Source: Desulfuromusa sp.
GTDB lineage: Bacteria; Desulfobacterota; Desulfuromonadia; Desulfuromonadales; Geopsychrobacteraceae
Assembly (NCBI GenBank): GCA_029934755.1
Contig: JAOZLQ010000114.1
Coordinates: 2,230-7,557 of the forward strand
Length of the DNA: 5,328 bases
Direction: 5' to 3'
Made by a program: the position numbers and the translations under genes. Below the pieces are notes generated by a model that saw nothing but the letters and a program-made list of their open reading frames with translations, made no database searches and was not told where the DNA came from. Positions 4,925-5,328 of this stretch are shown here, piece by piece (within the stretch, counting starts at the first letter, position 1; each line of letters begins with the position of its first letter).

Positions 4925-5328
4925 ATGTGCATGCTGATAAGAGCCCTTGGTTTCCTTTGCCTTATGCTTCTCTGTAGTTGTGCGACGATGAACGAATCAG
5001 AATGCCGCAACGCTGATTGGAAAATAATTGGACTAGAAGATGGTAGCAGAGGCAAAGAACTCTCTCATATTGCACAACATCGTAAAGCCTGTACTCGATA
5101 CAACATCGTACCCAACCTACAGCAGTACCAATATGGCTACAAATTAGGCCTGCAGAACTTCTGTACACCGGCGAAAGGGTTTCAAATTGGACAAAGAGGT
5201 GGAACATATACGGGAATCTGCCCCCAAGAATTGGAACAGGGTTTTCTTGCCGGCTACCAACAAGGACGTGAAATAGCCATCCTGAGAGATAAAATCAAGC
5301 ACATAAAATCAGTCATCACGGCAAAAGA
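4925..5328 (+). CDS. DUF2799-family lipoprotein (134 codons present, truncated by window edge)
   Basis: A small envelope lipoprotein of unknown function. The N-terminus is a short signal peptide with a hydrophobic core at about 8-18 and a probable lipobox L-C-S-C, making Cys19 the lipidated residue; Cys at the -2 position is unusual. The mature part has the DUF2799 pattern as I know it: a C27/ADW opening, IGLEDGSRG (35-43), QHRKAC (51-56), Y..G...GL..FC (70-80), a Gly-rich GFQIGQRGGTYTGICP block (85-100), and F..GYQQGRE (107-116). Four cysteines (27, 56, 80, 99) could pair as disulfides. The start at 4925 has GAGGA only 4 bases upstream; a second ATG two codons later (4931), at 10 bases, is equally possible and changes nothing of substance. 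The frame is open to the right edge. It lies 113 bases after ccsB, behind a terminator, so it is probably a separate transcription unit. Confidence 0.82.
   Translation, partial: MCMLIRALGFLCLMLLCSCATMNESECRNADWKIIGLEDGSRGKELSHIAQHRKACTRYNIVPNLQQYQYGYKLGLQNFCTPAKGFQIGQRGGTYTGICPQELEQGFLAGYQQGREIAILRDKIKHIKSVITAK

Overview
The window is a compact bacterial chromosomal segment with a moderate, slightly AT-leaning base composition. It carries six protein genes and no RNA gene, mobile element or CRISPR array that I can see. The content suits an anaerobic, cytochrome-rich, delta-proteobacterial type of organism such as a Desulfuromonas/Pelobacter/Geobacter relative. The grounds are a System II (ResB/ResC) cytochrome c assembly pair, a hemG-type protoporphyrinogen oxidase next to a class B J-protein, and typical Gram-negative exported proteins. 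The taxon is an inference, not something the sequence states.

Layout. On the minus strand, the first 834 bases hold the N-terminal 278 codons of a protoporphyrinogen oxidase (HemG/HemY type); the rest lies beyond the left edge. A 165-base divergent intergenic region follows, with one good sigma-70-like promoter facing each way. On the plus strand come a CbpA-like DnaJ-family co-chaperone (1000-1881) and then an unusually structured intergenic region with a perfect 15-bp inverted repeat and a 14-bp palindrome set into a promoter. Next is a small exported Cys/His-rich protein of unknown function, best started at GTG 2035 (2035-2466). ResB (TTG start at 2565, ends 3947) and the CcsA/ResC-type heme-handling protein (3951-4811) follow as a tight two-gene operon closed by a hairpin terminator (4834-4870). 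The window ends inside a DUF2799-type lipoprotein gene (4925 to the right edge).

How the genes fit together. HemG makes protoporphyrin IX, the last intermediate before iron insertion. ResB and CcsB/ResC carry heme across the membrane and attach it to apocytochromes c. The J-protein, the Cys/His exported protein and the DUF2799 lipoprotein have no proven link to heme, but they share the neighbourhood. The least explained parts are the small Cys/His exported protein and the intergenic DNA: palindromes sit in the -35/-10 spacers ahead of both the Cys/His gene and resB, and TGAC/GTCA tetramers cluster upstream of resB. I found no convincing evidence of a wholly new multi-gene system.
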